Shown: piece by piece, positions 1-11,018 of the stretch
How positions within the stretch are numbered: position 1 is the first letter of the stretch
How the letters are laid out: every line of letters begins with the position of its first letter
Source: Cupriavidus necator N-1
GTDB lineage: Bacteria > Pseudomonadota > Gammaproteobacteria > Burkholderiales > Burkholderiaceae
DNA length: 64,000 nt
Assembly (NCBI RefSeq): GCF_000219215.1
Contig: NC_015726.1
Coordinates: 3,100,001 to 3,164,000 of the forward strand
Direction: 5' to 3'
Notes under the pieces: model-generated
The model's database searches: none
Told to the model about the DNA's origin: nothing
What the model saw: the letters and a program-made list of their open reading frames with translations, nothing else
Position numbers and translations under genes: made by a program

Positions 1-42
1 TGCCGCGCGGCTAACCGTCGACTGCGTCTGTTCATGTCAACG

Positions 43-75
43 AGCCACGGGCAACCCCCGTGGCTTTTTGTTTTT
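43..75 (+). terminator. Rho-independent terminator of the gene left of the window
   Basis: A perfect 9-bp stem (AGCCACGGG with CCCGTGGCT, loop CAACC) is followed by T5-G-T5. It lies 57 bases before argD and points rightwards, so it probably ends a plus-strand transcript that enters from outside. A TAA at 12-14 could be that gene's stop, but too little is visible to say. Confidence 0.8.
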
Positions 76-131
76 ATCCCGGTTGTTACGCCCGTCCGTC
101 CATCGTTTAAAGCCGACCCCTGGAGTCCGCC

Positions 132-1319
<1,188 letters not shown>

Positions 1320-1320
1320 C

Positions 1321-1344
1321 AAAAAAGCCTCGCGGGGGCGAGGC
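1321..1344 (-). terminator. Terminator oriented for leftward transcripts, now separated from livF
   Basis: A 7-bp perfect stem (GCCTCGC/GCGAGGC, five-base loop) has a run of six T only when read on the minus strand. It sits right after the argD stop, but the T-run is on the wrong side for argD. The nearest leftward genes are those of the insertion sequence and, beyond it, livHMGF, so it is probably the original liv operon terminator. Confidence 0.65.
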
Positions 1345-1401
1345 GTGAGGGCTACTGTTGAGCACTGCGTGCCGATGCGTCGATGACGCTCGCAGCAGGC
1401 T

Positions 1402-1427
1402 CCCCTCTCCCGCTTGCGGGAGAGGGG
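1402..1427. repeat. Extragenic palindrome CCCTCTCCC-type, left of the IS
   Basis: A perfect 12-bp inverted repeat with a two-base loop (CCCCTCTCCCGC-TT-GCGGGAGAGGGG), followed by GTGGGGGTGAGGG. A related palindrome lies at 2783-2804 on the other side of the insertion sequence. It resembles the short intergenic palindromic repeats common in GC-rich proteobacteria. Confidence 0.65.
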
Positions 1428-1533
1428 TGGGGGTGAGGGCAGGCGTTTGCCAGCGCTACGAGCTTATAAAAAACCGTTGGCCCTGCTTGATGTGGTTCCT
1501 GGCTAGACCACCCCTCACTCCAACCTGTAGTGG

Positions 1534-2711
<1,178 letters not shown>

Positions 2712-2782
2712 CTATCTTTTTTCCTCGTCGATTCCGGATTGTCCTCCTATCGACCTGTCCGAGGAAATTAGACCACCACAAT

Positions 2783-2804
2783 CCTCTCCCCATGAGGGGA
2801 GAGG
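2783..2804. repeat. Extragenic palindrome right of the IS
   Basis: A perfect 9-bp stem, CCTCTCCCC-ATGA-GGGGAGAGG, three bases from the right end of the insertion sequence. Joined to the left flank (CCCCTCACTCCAACC) it would form a common type of GC-rich intergenic palindrome, so the IS probably landed in one. Confidence 0.6.
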
Positions 2805-2863
2805 GAGAACACCTTGCTTAGGCGGGTTCGAATGGCTTTGGAGCACCCAAAACCGTTAGCCCC

Positions 2864-3580
2864 TTACTCGCCCAAGTAAGCCGCCCGCACCTTCGGATCG
2901 TCCAGCATCTCCTTGGCGTCCCCGCTCATGGTGATCAGGCCCGACTCCATCACGTAGCCGCGGTGCGCAGCCTGCAGCGCCAGGCGCGCGTTCTGCTCCA
3001 CCAGCAGCACGGTCACGCCCTGCGCCGAGATGTCGCGCACGACCTCGAAGATCTTCTCGACCATGATCGGCGACAGGCCCATCGACGGCTCGTCCAGCAG
3101 CAGCAGCTTCGGCTGGCTCATCAGCGCGCGCGCCATTGCCAGCATCTGCTGCTCACCGCCGGACATGGTGCCGGCCAGCTGGTTGGCACGCTCCTTCAGG
3201 CGCGGGAAGATGCCGAACATGCGGTCGATGTCAGCCTTGATGCCGGCCTCGTCGTTGCGCGTGTAGGCGCCCATCTGCAGGTTCTCGGTGATGGTCATGC
3301 GGGCGAACACGCCCCGCCCTTCCGGCACCATCGCCATGCCATGCTTTAGCAGCGCATAACTGGGTACGCCCTTGATGGACTTGCCCATGTACTCGACATC
3401 GCCGCCGCCCCAGCCCTGCAGGCCGGTGATGGCCTTCATGGTGGTGGTCTTGCCGGCGCCGTTGGCGCCGATCAGCGTGACCAGCTCGCCGTCCTTGATG
3501 TCGAGGTCGATGCCCTTGACTGCCTGGATGCCGCCATACGCGACCTTCAGGCCCGAGATCTTCAATACTATGTCATTCAT
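2864..3580 (-). CDS. livF: Branched-chain amino-acid ABC transporter ATP-binding protein LivF
   Basis: 238 aa, normal for LivF. It is one of the two cytoplasmic ATPases that power high-affinity leucine/isoleucine/valine uptake. Visible are Walker A GANGAGKTT (about residue 38), the ABC signature MSGGEQQM, Walker B LLLLDEPSMGLSP and the switch-histidine region VLLVEQN, where the usual His is a Gln-Asn pair as in other LivF proteins. It is the last gene of livHMGF, 14 bases after the livG stop. The terminator expected beyond it is interrupted by the IS. Confidence 0.93.
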   Translation of the reverse strand: MNDIVLKISGLKVAYGGIQAVKGIDLDIKDGELVTLIGANGAGKTTTMKAITGLQGWGGGDVEYMGKSIKGVPSYALLKHGMAMVPEGRGVFARMTITENLQMGAYTRNDEAGIKADIDRMFGIFPRLKERANQLAGTMSGGEQQMLAMARALMSQPKLLLLDEPSMGLSPIMVEKIFEVVRDISAQGVTVLLVEQNARLALQAAHRGYVMESGLITMSGDAKEMLDDPKVRAAYLGE

Positions 3581-3594
3581 TTGCGGCTCCCCCG

Positions 3595-4371
3595 TCAGTG
3601 GGCCGAAGTGCCGAGGTAGGCCTCGATCACCGCCGGGTTGTTCTGGACGTCATGCGGCAGGCCCTGCGCGATGACCTTGCCGTAGTCGAGCACGGTCATG
3701 CGATTGCAAAGGCCCATCACCAGTTTTACGTCGTGCTCGATCAGCAGGATGGTCTTGCCATCGGAGCGGATCTTGTCGAGCAGGCCGCGCAGCTCAACCT
3801 TCTCGGTGGCGTTCATGCCGGCCGCGGGCTCGTCCAGCGCCAGCAGCTTGGGCTCGGTGGCCAGCGCGCGGGCAATCTCGAGCCGGCGCTGGTGGCCATA
3901 GGAGAGGTTGCGCGAGGTGAAGTTGGCGTACTTGCCGATGCCGACATATTCGAGCAGGTCGTGCGCCATGTCCTCGATGGCCTCTTCCTCGCGCCGCACC
4001 GAGGGCGGGCGAAACACCGCGCCCAGCAGATTGGCCTTGGTGCGCACGTGGCGCCCCACCATCACGTTCTCCAGCGCGGTCATGTCGCCGAACAGGCGGA
4101 TGTTCTGAAAGGTGCGGGCGATGCCGGCCTTGGCCACTTCATGCACCGCGGTGGGCTGGTAAGGCTTGCTGTCCAGCACGAACTCGCCAGAGTCCGGTGT
4201 GTACAGGCCCGTGATCACATTGAAGAAGGTGGTCTTGCCCGCGCCATTCGGCCCGATCAGGCCGTAGATCTCGCCCTGCTTGATCTGCAGGCCCACTTCC
4301 GACAGGGCCTGCAGCCCGCCGAAACGCTTGTTGACCCCCTGTACCGACAGGAGGAAGTTGTCATTACTCAT
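3595..4371 (-). CDS. livG: Branched-chain amino-acid ABC transporter ATP-binding protein LivG
   Basis: 258 aa, the second ATPase of the Liv importer. Motifs: Walker A GPNGAGKTTFFN (about residue 40), ABC signature LSYGHQRRLEIARAL, Walker B LLALDEPAAGMN, and the switch His in LLIEHDVKLVM. The C-terminus (BCA_ABC_TP_C tail ending VIEAYLG) is characteristic of LivG. It lies 15 bases after livM and 14 before livF, which suggests one transcript and translational coupling. Confidence 0.94.
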   Translation of the reverse strand: MSNDNFLLSVQGVNKRFGGLQALSEVGLQIKQGEIYGLIGPNGAGKTTFFNVITGLYTPDSGEFVLDSKPYQPTAVHEVAKAGIARTFQNIRLFGDMTALENVMVGRHVRTKANLLGAVFRPPSVRREEEAIEDMAHDLLEYVGIGKYANFTSRNLSYGHQRRLEIARALATEPKLLALDEPAAGMNATEKVELRGLLDKIRSDGKTILLIEHDVKLVMGLCNRMTVLDYGKVIAQGLPHDVQNNPAVIEAYLGTSAH

Positions 4372-4386
4372 TATTCGTCCTCTTGC

Positions 4387-5544
4387 TCAGAAACGGCCCA
4401 CGGTGCCGGCACGGCGCACCACCGGCCGGTCTTCCTTGCGCGGCGACGGCCACAAGCCGGCCGGGCGGTACAGCATCACCACCACCATGGCCAGGCCGAA
4501 CAGCAGCTGGCGCAGCACTTCGGCATCGACCACTACATGACCGAAGATGGCGTGCTGGACCGGCTCGGCCACCACGCGCAGCAGCTCCTGGAAGCCGACC
4601 AGCAAGATGCCGCCCAGGATCACGCCCGGGATATGGCCAATGCCGCCCAGCACAACGATCGCCAGGACGTATATGGACTCCCACAGCGTGAACGATTCGG
4701 GCGAGACGAAACCCTGGAAAGCGCCGAACACGGCACCCGAGCAACCACCGAAGGAGGCCCCCATGGCGAAGGCCAGCAGCTTGATGTTGCGGGTATTGAT
4801 GCCCATCGCCTTGGCGGCGATCTCATCTTCGCGAATCGCCACGAAGGCACGGCCGATACGCGAGTTCTGCAGGCGCAGGCAGACGAACACGATGACGATC
4901 ACCAGCGCGACCAGCAGGTAGTAGTACATGAACACCGGCGTCAACTTGAGCCCAAAGATCTCGTGCGTTTTGGAAAAGTCGAAGCCGAAGATATGGACCG
5001 GGTCGATCGCGGTGACGCCCTTCGGGCCGTTGGTGATGTTCACCGGACGGTCCAGGTTGTTCAGGAAGATACGGATGATCTCGCCGAAGCCCAGTGTCAC
5101 GATAGCCAGGTAGTCGCCGCGCAGCTTGAGCGTCGGTGCGCCAAGCAGCACGCCGAACGTGGCTGCCACCAGCACAGCGATTGGCAGCACAAACCACATG
5201 CTCAGGTGCAACCCATGCGGGAACAGGGCGTGGATTGCCTCGAACTGGTTGGCCAGATGGGGCGAGCCCAGCAAGGCCATCAGATAAGCGCCCACCGCGT
5301 AGAACGCGATATAGCCCAGGTCGAGCAGGCCGGCAAAGCCCACCACGATGTTCAGGCCAAGCGCCAGCATGATGTACAGCATTGCAAAGTCGAGCACGCG
5401 CACCCAGTAATTGCCGCCCAGCGTCTGCACGAGGAACGGCGCGCACATGGCGACCACCAGGAAGGACAGCAGCGCAGCCAGGGTCTTGGCCGGTACTCGG
5501 GACGGTGCTGCAACCACCGCCGTGGATGGAATCGGGGTATTCAT
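4387..5544 (-). CDS. livM: Branched-chain amino-acid ABC transporter permease LivM
   Basis: 385 aa inner-membrane permease with about 10 hydrophobic segments. The BPD_transp_2 domain holds the conserved LGLNIVVGFAGLLDLGYIAFYAVGAY region (around residue 75). A longer frame reaches back into livH (start 5577), but the ATG at 5544 is preceded by GAGGAGAGA at good spacing and lies 13 bases past the livH stop, so it is chosen here. The C-terminal 20 residues are basic and cytoplasmic. LivM pairs with LivH to form the channel. Confidence 0.92.
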   Translation of the reverse strand: MNTPIPSTAVVAAPSRVPAKTLAALLSFLVVAMCAPFLVQTLGGNYWVRVLDFAMLYIMLALGLNIVVGFAGLLDLGYIAFYAVGAYLMALLGSPHLANQFEAIHALFPHGLHLSMWFVLPIAVLVAATFGVLLGAPTLKLRGDYLAIVTLGFGEIIRIFLNNLDRPVNITNGPKGVTAIDPVHIFGFDFSKTHEIFGLKLTPVFMYYYLLVALVIVIVFVCLRLQNSRIGRAFVAIREDEIAAKAMGINTRNIKLLAFAMGASFGGCSGAVFGAFQGFVSPESFTLWESIYVLAIVVLGGIGHIPGVILGGILLVGFQELLRVVAEPVQHAIFGHVVVDAEVLRQLLFGLAMVVVMLYRPAGLWPSPRKEDRPVVRRAGTVGRF

Positions 5545-5557
5545 GGATTCTCTCTCC

Positions 5558-6493
5558 TCAGGCGCGCTCGGCAACACGTTCGCCCATCAGGCCGGACGGA
5601 CGGAACACCAGAACCGTGATCAGCACGATGAAGGCAAACACATCCTGGTAGTTAGAGCCAAAGATGCCGCCGGTAAGGTCGCCGATGTAGCCGGCGCCCA
5701 GTGCTTCGATCAGGCCAAGCAGCATGCCGCCGACCATGGCGCCGGCCAGATTGCCGATGCCGCCCAGCACCGCGGCGGTAAACGCCTTCAGTCCCGGGAT
5801 GAAGCCCATGTAGAAGTGGGCGTTGCCGTAGTTGGTGGCCATCATCACGCCAGCCAGCGCGGCCATCGTGCCGCCGATCATGAAGGTGGCGGAGATCACG
5901 AAATTCGGGTTGACGCCCATCAGGCCGGCCACCTTCTGGTTCTCGGCGGTGGCGCGCATGGCGCGGCCGAGCTTGGTGCGGTTGACCAGCAGCAGCAGGC
6001 CTCCCATCACCAGCACTGCCATTGCGATGATCGCAATCTCCTTACCGGTGATGGTGGCGCCGGTCGTGCCGATATCGATCGGCGCGGAAGGCAGCAGTTG
6101 CGGGAAGGTCAGCGGATTGCGCGACCAGATCATCATCCCCACTGTCTGCAGGATGATGGAAACGCCGATCGCGGTAATCAGCGGGGCCAGCCGCGGCGCA
6201 TTGCGCAGCGGTCGATAGGCGGCCCGCTCGATAGTGAACGAAAGCATGGCGCAGACCGGCATGGCGACCAGCGTGGCGATGACCAGCGTCAGCCATTCGG
6301 GCAGCCCCGGGGCAATTTTCTGCAGACCAAGGATGGCTGACAGGGCGGTCAGCGCGCCGATCATCAGTACGTCGCCATGGGCGAAGTTGATGATGCCGAG
6401 AATACCGTAGACCATGGTGTAGCCCAGTGCGATCAGCGCATAGATGCTGCCAATCACCAGGCCGTTCACGATCTGTTGGATAAAGATATCCAT
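5558..6493 (-). CDS. livH: Branched-chain amino-acid ABC transporter permease LivH
   Basis: 311 aa inner-membrane permease beginning MDIFIQQIVNGLVIGSIYALIALGYT, the typical LivH opening. It has eight or so membrane segments and the family signature around LGGIGNLAGAMVGGMLLG near residue 230. It heads the livHMGF run. The gene for the binding protein lies 217 bases upstream beyond a terminator-like hairpin, so permease expression may depend on read-through. Confidence 0.93.
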   Translation of the reverse strand: MDIFIQQIVNGLVIGSIYALIALGYTMVYGILGIINFAHGDVLMIGALTALSAILGLQKIAPGLPEWLTLVIATLVAMPVCAMLSFTIERAAYRPLRNAPRLAPLITAIGVSIILQTVGMMIWSRNPLTFPQLLPSAPIDIGTTGATITGKEIAIIAMAVLVMGGLLLLVNRTKLGRAMRATAENQKVAGLMGVNPNFVISATFMIGGTMAALAGVMMATNYGNAHFYMGFIPGLKAFTAAVLGGIGNLAGAMVGGMLLGLIEALGAGYIGDLTGGIFGSNYQDVFAFIVLITVLVFRPSGLMGERVAERA

Positions 6494-6645
6494 GAAAACT
6501 CCTGCTTCTGCCCCGACCGCTCGGCATAGTGTAGATGCCAGGGTGGGCGTTGGTGTTTATGAGTGGTGTGGTGGGTAAGGTGGTTGCTGGTAAGCGGCCT
6601 GCCGCGTTCGGCCCATGGTAAGGGCGCTATTACATATGGCTAGGC

Positions 6646-6682
6646 TAAAAATAACGGCACCGCAAGGTACTCACGGTGCCGT
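6646..6682 (-). terminator. Hairpin with T-rich tail between livK and livH
   Basis: Read on the minus strand, ACGGCACCG and CGGTGCCGT pair as a 9-bp stem followed by TATTTTT, 28 bases beyond the livK stop. It would end most livK transcripts and let some continue into livHMGF. This would give the common excess of binding protein over permease. Confidence 0.75.
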
Positions 6683-6709
6683 CCATACATTCGGGCGGGT
6701 AAGCCCGAA

Positions 6710-7912
6710 TTACATCTTCACGATGTCAAGCACGGACTTCTTCTTGTCCTTGTACTCGTACAGCGTGATGGTGCCTTCCTTCATGTCGCCTTTCTCGTCG
6801 AAGGCGATGTTGCCGATCAGGCCCTTGTAGTTGGTCTTGGGCATCTCGACCAGGATGGCGGCCGGCTCGGCAGAGTTGGCGCGCTTCATGGCGTCGACGA
6901 TGACCATCACCGCGTCATACGTGAACGGGGCGTAAATCTGCACCGGCGCATTGAAGCGGGCTTGATACTTTTTCTCGAACTCGGCGCCCTTCTCCATCTT
7001 CGACAGCGCCAGACCTGCCTCGGAGCAGATGATGTTGGAGACCGCATCGCCGGCCAGTTCGGCCACCTTGTCGGTACATACGCCGTCGCCGCCGACGATC
7101 TTGGCGCCGATGCCGAGTTCCTTGGCCTGCTTGGCGAACGGGCCGCCGGTGGCGTCCATGCCGCCGTACATGATGACGTCCGGCTTCTTGCCCTTGATCT
7201 TGGTCAGAATGGCCTTGAAGTCGGTGGCCTTGTCGTTGGTGGCTTCACGCGCCACCACGCTCACGCCGGCTGCCTTGGCAGTCTTCTCGAACTCGTCGGC
7301 CAGGCCCTTGCCGTAGGCGGTGGCGTCGTCGACGATCGCCACGCTCTTGGCGTGCAGGCTCTTGGTGGCGTAGTTGGCCAGCGCCGGGCCCTGCTGGGCA
7401 TCGGTGGCCACCACGCGGAAGGTGGTCTTGAAGCCCTGCTTGGTGTAGTCGGGGTTGGTCGCGGACGGCGAGATCTGCACGATGCCGGCATCGCTGTAGA
7501 TCTTCGAGGCCGGGATCGAGGTGCCCGAGTTCAAGTGGCCGACCACCGCCACCACCTTGGTGTCGACCAGCTTCTGCGCCACGGCGGTGCCGGTCTTCGG
7601 ATCGCCTGCGTCGTCTTCGCCGACGAGTTCCAGCTTGATCTTCTTGCCACCGATTTCCAGGCCGGTCTTGTTGACTTCTTCCACGGCGAGGCGGGCGCCG
7701 TTTTCGTTGTCCTTGCCAAGGTGCGCAATGCCGCCGGTGAGCGGTGCCACATGGCCGATCTTGACGACGACTTCGCCGCCGCCCGCTGCAGGAGCTGCTG
7801 CAGCCGGCGCCGAAGACGCCGCATCAGCCGGCTTCTCTTCCTTCTTGCCGCAAGCTGCTACGAGCGCCACTGCGGCCGCAATCGGCAGAATCTTGGCAAA
7901 CGTGATTTGCAT
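6710..7912 (-). CDS. livK: Branched-chain amino-acid-binding lipoprotein (LivK/LivJ type)
   Basis: 400 aa from the ATG at 7912, which has a strong ribosome site (ctaGGAGatcactcATG). A frame extending 13 codons further upstream lacks this. The N-terminus is a lipoprotein signal: MQITFAK, a hydrophobic stretch, then LVAAC with the lipidated Cys at 21, followed by a linker rich in Ala and Pro. The mature part is a type I periplasmic binding protein (Peripla_BP_6) with IGHVAPLTGGIAHLGKDNENG at its start. It delivers Leu/Ile/Val or related amino acids to LivHMGF. Substrate preference cannot be read from sequence alone. Confidence 0.92.
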   Translation of the reverse strand: MQITFAKILPIAAAVALVAACGKKEEKPADAASSAPAAAAPAAGGGEVVVKIGHVAPLTGGIAHLGKDNENGARLAVEEVNKTGLEIGGKKIKLELVGEDDAGDPKTGTAVAQKLVDTKVVAVVGHLNSGTSIPASKIYSDAGIVQISPSATNPDYTKQGFKTTFRVVATDAQQGPALANYATKSLHAKSVAIVDDATAYGKGLADEFEKTAKAAGVSVVAREATNDKATDFKAILTKIKGKKPDVIMYGGMDATGGPFAKQAKELGIGAKIVGGDGVCTDKVAELAGDAVSNIICSEAGLALSKMEKGAEFEKKYQARFNAPVQIYAPFTYDAVMVIVDAMKRANSAEPAAILVEMPKTNYKGLIGNIAFDEKGDMKEGTITLYEYKDKKKSVLDIVKM

Positions 7913-7987
7913 GAGTGATCTCCTAGGATTCACGAAGACAGGGATTTTCAACGCCTCCCGGACGTTTCCCTGGACCGCCTTTGTTTA

Positions 7988-8002
7988 GTTTCAATTTGAA
8001 AC
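7988..8002. promoter_or_regulatory. Palindrome at the predicted livK transcription start
   Basis: GTTTCAATTTGAAAC is a perfect 7-bp inverted repeat around one base. It covers the expected +1 of the livK promoter, where a repressor would block initiation. The protein that binds it is unknown. Confidence 0.5.
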
Positions 8003-8008
8003 GCGCGC

Positions 8009-8036
8009 ATTGTATCCCCTTTCTTAGTCGATGCAA
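8009..8036 (-). promoter_or_regulatory. Probable sigma-70 promoter of livK
   Basis: On the minus strand TTGCAT (-35, 8036-8031) and TACAAT (-10, 8014-8009) are separated by 16 bases. This predicts a start near 8002 and a leader of about 90 bases before livK. Confidence 0.6.
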
Positions 8037-8404
8037 TACGCGACGCAACATCCTTAACCATTTACCGACCAAATGAGCTAGGGAATTTCCCCAATGCACA
8101 GATTGCGGCAATTCCCGCTCACATGACGCGGCCGCCTCACCTACTTACAAGAATCGTGCCTGCGCCGCCCGGTGAGGCGTATAAGCATCGCCAGCACCAC
8201 CTATAATGCGCCTTTATTAATTAGGTGTTTCATTTAAATTCAGTTGCGCCCATCTCTAATGTGCAGAATGTAGCGCCGCACCATAATAGGGAAAACCCCA
8301 GACCCGGGGATTACCCTGATTTGTCTGGTCAGCAGGACAGCCATGTTATTACCGGCACCATCCTCGTGCATTATTCGCACCGGCCGGCTGCAATTCGGGC
8401 GCAC

Positions 8405-8440
8405 CAAAGACAAAGGGCGCCGCATCAAGCGGCGCCCTTG
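8405..8440 (-). terminator. Terminator of fkpB-ispH
   Basis: A perfect 9-bp stem (GGGCGCCGC/GCGGCGCCC, loop of five) is followed on the minus strand by TTTGTCTTT. It lies 40 bases past the ispH stop. Confidence 0.8.
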
Positions 8441-8479
8441 TTCAAGGCAAGGCTGGCAGGCGGGCGCAGCCCGCACCCA

Positions 8480-9445
8480 TCAGGCGGCGGCGCTGGTTGG
8501 CAGCAGTCCGCGCGGCAGCGGGAACGCCATGTTCTCTTGAATGCCGTCGAGCGGCCGCACCTGGCGCGCACCAAGTTCGCGCAGGCGGTCAACGATGGAC
8601 TGGGCCAGCGCCTCGGGCGCCGAAGCGCCGGCGGTCAGGCCGATACGGCGCTTGCCGGCGATCCATTCGGGGCGCACCTGCTCGGGGGCATCCACCATAT
8701 AGGCCGGCACACCCAGGCGCTCGGCCAGCTCGCGCAGGCGGTTGGAGTTGGAACTGTTGGGGCTGCCCACCACGATCACCACCTCCACCTGCGGCGCCAT
8801 GAACTTCACCGCGTCCTGGCGGTTCTGCGTGGCATAGCAGATGTCCTGCTTCTTGGGCTCGCGGATCTGCGCGAAGCGCGCCTTGAGCGCGGCCACGATC
8901 TCGCGGGTCTCATCCACCGACAGCGTGGTCTGGGTCACGTAGGCCAGCTGCGACGGGTCGGCAACCTGCAGCGTGGCGACGTCGGCCACCGACTCCACCA
9001 GCAGCATGCCGCCGCTGGCCTGGCCCATGGTGCCCTCCACTTCCGGATGGCCGCGATGCCCGATCATCACGATCTCGCAGCCCTCGGCGCGCATCTTGCT
9101 CACCTCGACATGCACCTTGGTCACCAGCGGGCAGGTGGCATCGAACACGTGCAGCCCGCGCGCGGCGGCATCGGCGCGCACTTCGCGCGACACGCCGTGG
9201 GCGCTGAAGATGACGGTGGCGCCCGCGGGCACCTCGTCGAGCTCGCGCACGAACACCGCGCCCTTGCGGCGCAGGTCGGCCACCACATAGGCGTTGTGGA
9301 CGATCTCGTGGCGCACGTAGATGGGCGCGCCGAAGCGCTCGAGCGCACGCTCGACGATCTCGATGGCACGGTCCACGCCGGCACAGAAGCCGCGCGGCTG
9401 CGCCATCAGGATTTCTGCGTCGGGTGCGAGGGTCAGGTCAGGCAT
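8480..9445 (-). CDS. ispH: 4-hydroxy-3-methylbut-2-enyl diphosphate reductase
   Basis: 321 aa. It catalyses the last step of the MEP pathway, reducing HMBPP to IPP and DMAPP with a 4Fe-4S cluster. The three cluster cysteines are visible: C21 in [10 protein letters not shown]105 in DATCPLVTK and C203 in [10 protein letters not shown]. The conserved HEIVHN, SAHGVS and [10 protein letters not shown] regions are present. It follows fkpB on the same strand with 39 bases between, the same pairing seen in enterobacteria. It ends at a clear terminator. Confidence 0.96.
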   Translation of the reverse strand: MPDLTLAPDAEILMAQPRGFCAGVDRAIEIVERALERFGAPIYVRHEIVHNAYVVADLRRKGAVFVRELDEVPAGATVIFSAHGVSREVRADAAARGLHVFDATCPLVTKVHVEVSKMRAEGCEIVMIGHRGHPEVEGTMGQASGGMLLVESVADVATLQVADPSQLAYVTQTTLSVDETREIVAALKARFAQIREPKKQDICYATQNRQDAVKFMAPQVEVVIVVGSPNSSNSNRLRELAERLGVPAYMVDAPEQVRPEWIAGKRRIGLTAGASAPEALAQSIVDRLRELGARQVRPLDGIQENMAFPLPRGLLPTSAAA

Positions 9446-9484
9446 GCTGCGGTATCAGGATGGTTCGGCACGCGTGCGGCGTGC

Positions 9485-9973
9485 TCAGAGAATGCCGATC
9501 AGCTGCACGTCGAACAGGATGGTCTGCCCGGCCAGCGGATGGTTGAAGTCAAAGAGCGCAGCGGTCTCGCCGATCTCCTTGAGCACACCCGCGTACTTGC
9601 CGCCGCCGGGCGCGTTGAACTCCACCAGGTCGCCCGGGCTGTAGTCCTCTTCGAACGAACTGTTCTCGCGAAGCGTGGCCAGCGACACCCACTGCAGCAG
9701 CTCGGGGTTGCGCGGGCCAAAGGCCTGCTCCGGCGCTAGCCGGTAGGTCATGCGCTCGCCTTCGGGCATGCCGAACAGCGCCTGCTCCAGCGTCGGCGCG
9801 AACTGGCCCTGGCCGAGCAGCAGCGTGGCGGGTTTCTCCTCGAACGTGCTGACAACCTCGGTGCCGTTCTCGAGCGCGATGCTGTAGTGCAGGGTCAGGA
9901 AAGAGTCAGCCTGGACAGTCTTGCGGCCAGCCGTGCCGCCGTCGGTTTCCGACGCGAAAGTTTGCAAATTCAT
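9485..9973 (-). CDS. fkpB: FKBP-type peptidyl-prolyl isomerase, SlpA/FkpB type
   Basis: 162 aa. It should speed proline cis-trans isomerisation and act as a cytosolic chaperone. After a variable 20-residue head comes an FKBP domain (DSFLTLHYSIALENGTEV), split by an insert-in-flap domain (about residues 85-135, EQAFGPRNPELLQWV...), ending FDFNHPLAGQTILFDVQLI as in SlpA proteins. No signal peptide is seen. It is transcribed with ispH, as in other proteobacteria. A TACAAT at 10005-10000 on the minus strand may be its -10. Confidence 0.92.
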   Translation of the reverse strand: MNLQTFASETDGGTAGRKTVQADSFLTLHYSIALENGTEVVSTFEEKPATLLLGQGQFAPTLEQALFGMPEGERMTYRLAPEQAFGPRNPELLQWVSLATLRENSSFEEDYSPGDLVEFNAPGGGKYAGVLKEIGETAALFDFNHPLAGQTILFDVQLIGIL

Positions 9974-10078
9974 GGGTGATCAACCGGTCAACAACCCGTA
10001 TTGTATTCGACTGGCCCATCGCCCGCCGCCCCGGGCCCGGCCTCACCCTCATCACGGCGTGACTACCCTGGAGTGCTC

Positions 10079-10621
10079 ATGACCATTGCCAACTGGCCCG
10101 CCTGCGAGCGGCCCCGCGAGAAACTGCTGGAAAGCGGCGCCGCCGCCCTGTCCGACGCCGAGCTGCTGGCCATCTTGCTGCGCGTGGGCGCGGCCGGCAA
10201 AAGTGCCGTGGACCTGGCACGCGAGCTGCTGCACCGCTTCGGCTCGCTGACAGCCCTGTTCGCGGCCGAGGGGCGCGCGCTGGCCGAATCGCTGCGGCTG
10301 CCCACCGGCTTCGACTCCCCGGCGGCGGTGCGCAACTACCTGCGCCTGACGCTGGCATCGCTGCCGCACGAGGTGTTCCTGTGCCTGTTCCTGGATCCGC
10401 CCAACCGCATGGTGGCCAGCGAGGAGCTGTTCCGCGGCACCCTGACGCGCACCGCCGTCTACCCGCGCGAGGTGGCGCGCCAGGCGCTGGTGCATAATGC
10501 GGCCGGCATCATCGGCGCGCACAACCACCCGCGCGGCACCACCGCTGGCCGACTGCCGCGACCGCCCGCCCGGGCTGTGACGCCAACGCCACGGCACCGG
10601 CAGCGCAGCAACACCAGATAA
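10079..10621 (+). CDS. radC: RadC-family protein, C-terminally truncated (probable pseudogene)
   Basis: 180 aa from the ATG at 10079 ([18 protein letters not shown]), against about 225 for intact RadC. The UPF0758 helical head and most of the MPN/JAB domain are normal, including [23 protein letters not shown] and AHNHPRG. After HNHP the sequence loses all family likeness and runs through an Arg/Pro-rich tail to a stop. The Ser and Asp of the JAMM motif (H-x-H-P-x(n)-S-x2-D) and the last 40-50 residues are missing. No alternate frame restores them, so a deletion rather than a simple frameshift is likely. The usual neighbours rpmB-rpmG follow. Its function is doubtful. Confidence 0.75.
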   Translation: MTIANWPACERPREKLLESGAAALSDAELLAILLRVGAAGKSAVDLARELLHRFGSLTALFAAEGRALAESLRLPTGFDSPAAVRNYLRLTLASLPHEVFLCLFLDPPNRMVASEELFRGTLTRTAVYPREVARQALVHNAAGIIGAHNHPRGTTAGRLPRPPARAVTPTPRHRQRSNTR

Positions 10622-10640
10622 CGTCAAAGCACAGAAGGCA

Positions 10641-10670
10641 TTGATTCGGCGAGGGAATCCGGTCTATAAT
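10641..10670 (+). promoter_or_regulatory. Promoter of rpmB-rpmG
   Basis: TTGATT and TATAAT are separated by 18 bases, a near-consensus sigma-70 promoter as expected for ribosomal protein genes. The predicted start is near 10677, giving a leader of about 95 bases. It lies just past the truncated radC. Confidence 0.8.
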
Positions 10671-10771
10671 GCCCGTTTTGCTGAAGTCTCAACCGCTGCA
10701 GTCCGGGCCCGCGCGCCTTTTGTTGATCTGTTGCGAACATTGTCCACGAATAGAAGATTTAGGAGTGCTTC

Positions 10772-11005
10772 ATGGCACGCGTCTGTCAAGTGACCGGGAA
10801 AGCGCCGATGGTCGGCAACAACGTTTCCCACGCAAACAACAAGACCAAGCGCCGTTTTCTGCCCAACCTGCAGAATCGTCGTTTCTTCGTTGAATCCGAA
10901 AACCGCTGGGTGAGCCTGCGCGTCTCGAACGCCGGCCTGCGCCTGATCGACAAGAAAGGCATCGACTCCGTGCTCGCCGACCTGCGCGCACGCGGCGAAG
11001 TCTAA
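10772..11005 (+). CDS. rpmB: 50S ribosomal protein L28
   Basis: 77 aa, normal for L28, with the family start [29 protein letters not shown]. It binds 23S rRNA in the large subunit. It has an AGGAG ribosome site (ttAGGAGtgcttcATG) and is the first gene of the rpmB-rpmG transcript. Confidence 0.97.
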   Translation: MARVCQVTGKAPMVGNNVSHANNKTKRRFLPNLQNRRFFVESENRWVSLRVSNAGLRLIDKKGIDSVLADLRARGEV

Positions 11006-11018
11006 TTAGGAGCACATC

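Larger units (their letters stand above)
7913..8404. other. Non-coding region upstream of livK
   Basis: Nearly 500 bases without a supported gene. It is less GC-rich than its surroundings and holds the livK promoter (8009-8036) and a palindrome at its predicted start (7988-8002). A TATAAT at 8202-8207 on the plus strand lacks a partner -35 and leads to no gene. A 78-codon frame on the minus strand (8240-8476) runs through the ispH terminator and is not convincing. Confidence 0.6.

Noticed and set aside
3598..5619. A 673-codon plus-strand frame opposite livG and livM
   Set aside because: Antisense of conserved transporter genes, composition His/Gln/Asp-rich, no ribosome site.
8240..8476. Possible small gene between livK and ispH
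   Set aside because: It runs through the ispH terminator and has no signal, domain or ribosome site.
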